Source: Phycisphaeraceae bacterium
Lineage (GTDB): Bacteria > Planctomycetota > Phycisphaerae > Phycisphaerales > Phycisphaeraceae
Length of the DNA: 5,575 nucleotides
Reading direction: 5' to 3'
NCBI GenBank assembly: GCA_016763955.1
Contig: JAESSU010000530.1
Span: 1 to 5,575, forward strand
This document shows positions 5,491-5,575 of the stretch, in pieces (within the stretch, counting starts at the first letter, position 1; each line of letters starts with the position of its first letter). The position numbers and the translations under genes are program-made. A model generated the notes under the pieces. That model made no database searches. It saw nothing but the letters and a program-made list of their open reading frames with translations, and was not told where the DNA came from.

Positions 5491-5575
5491 GAGGTGGATT
5501 CAATTCCGAAGCGCAACGCCGGGGAGTTTGTTGAGCACTTCGACGGGCGTTCGGTAATTGAGGCATTTCCTAGGA
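5490..5575 (-). mobile_element. end of an IS30-family insertion sequence
   Basis: The element enters from the right edge. Its end is placed just beyond the transposase stop, within the AAGAGGTGGATTCAATTCC stretch at 5489-5507, because IS30 elements commonly end within a few dozen bases of the stop. Glycoside hydrolase sequence begins at once on the other side. The opposite terminal repeat and any target duplication lie outside the window, so the boundary is approximate. Confidence 0.55.
5500..5575 (-). CDS. IS30-family transposase, C-terminal end (partial)
   Basis: The last 24 codons read PRKCLNYRTPVEVLNKLPGV followed by ALRN and TGA at 5502-5500. The R-P-R-K-x-L-x-Y-x-T-P-x-E-V pattern close to a stop, followed by V-A-L-R, is characteristic of the C-terminus of IS30-family DDE transposases, which cut and join the element ends. 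The rest, including the catalytic residues, is beyond the edge, so activity cannot be judged. The longer overlapping frame that begins at 5566 is an artefact of reading this end out of phase. Confidence 0.8.
   Translation of the reverse strand, partial: PRKCLNYRTPVEVLNKLPGVALRN

Noticed and set aside
5503..5566. ATG at 5566 as start of a 206-codon protein
   Set aside because: The first 22 or so codons are the IS30 transposase end read in the wrong frame; the transposase reads correctly in another frame to its own stop.

Overview
The window is about 5.6 kb of accessory bacterial DNA. Every recognisable gene but one short remnant lies on the minus strand, and most are broken, truncated or fused. 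The gene types (a sialate O-acetylesterase-like SGNH hydrolase, the C-terminus of a GH39/GH5-like glycoside hydrolase, a metallo-beta-lactamase (MBL) hydrolase with a beta-rich tail, an AlkP-type N-terminus, serine recombinase debris, IS4 and IS30 transposases) suggest an environmental polysaccharide degrader, perhaps of the Planctomycetota/Verrucomicrobiota/Lentisphaerota group. This placement is inferred from gene content and recall of protein style, not from a marker gene.

Left block (1-1477), read in the minus direction from 1477 down to 1. It is a chain of gene pieces joined end to end: a short N-terminal piece with a frameshift (1477-1365), the N-terminus of an alkaline-phosphatase/phosphodiesterase superfamily protein ending right after its first metal-site motif (1364-1230), an uncharacterised 273-codon gene with an apparent frameshift near its 3' end (1138-317, tail to about 252), the core of a serine recombinase without its catalytic serine (259-95), and the start of an unidentified reading frame that leaves the window (96-1).

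Middle block (1578-3483). The main feature is one uninterrupted 593-codon frame whose first ~183 residues are the N-terminal half of an IS4-family (DUF4372-type) transposase and whose remainder is an MBL-fold hydrolase with all expected metal ligands plus a C-terminal beta-rich domain. The IS supplies a near-ideal Shine-Dalgarno sequence, so the hydrolase may now be expressed from transposon signals. Several small palindromes lie upstream of the start.

Right block (3568-5575). A GC-richer plus-strand gene remnant ends at the same CTAG as the convergent SGNH esterase gene (4733-3702), the only gene here that looks fully intact. Upstream of the esterase is a glycoside hydrolase with only its C-terminal part left, cut by an IS30-family element whose transposase C-terminus runs off the right edge. 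The esterase and the glycoside hydrolase probably once formed a co-oriented polysaccharide-use cluster. I see no CRISPR array, tRNA, rRNA or convincing new defence system. The notable biology is the transposase-hydrolase fusion and the density of gene-fragment junctions; a chimeric assembly remains an alternative for the left block.
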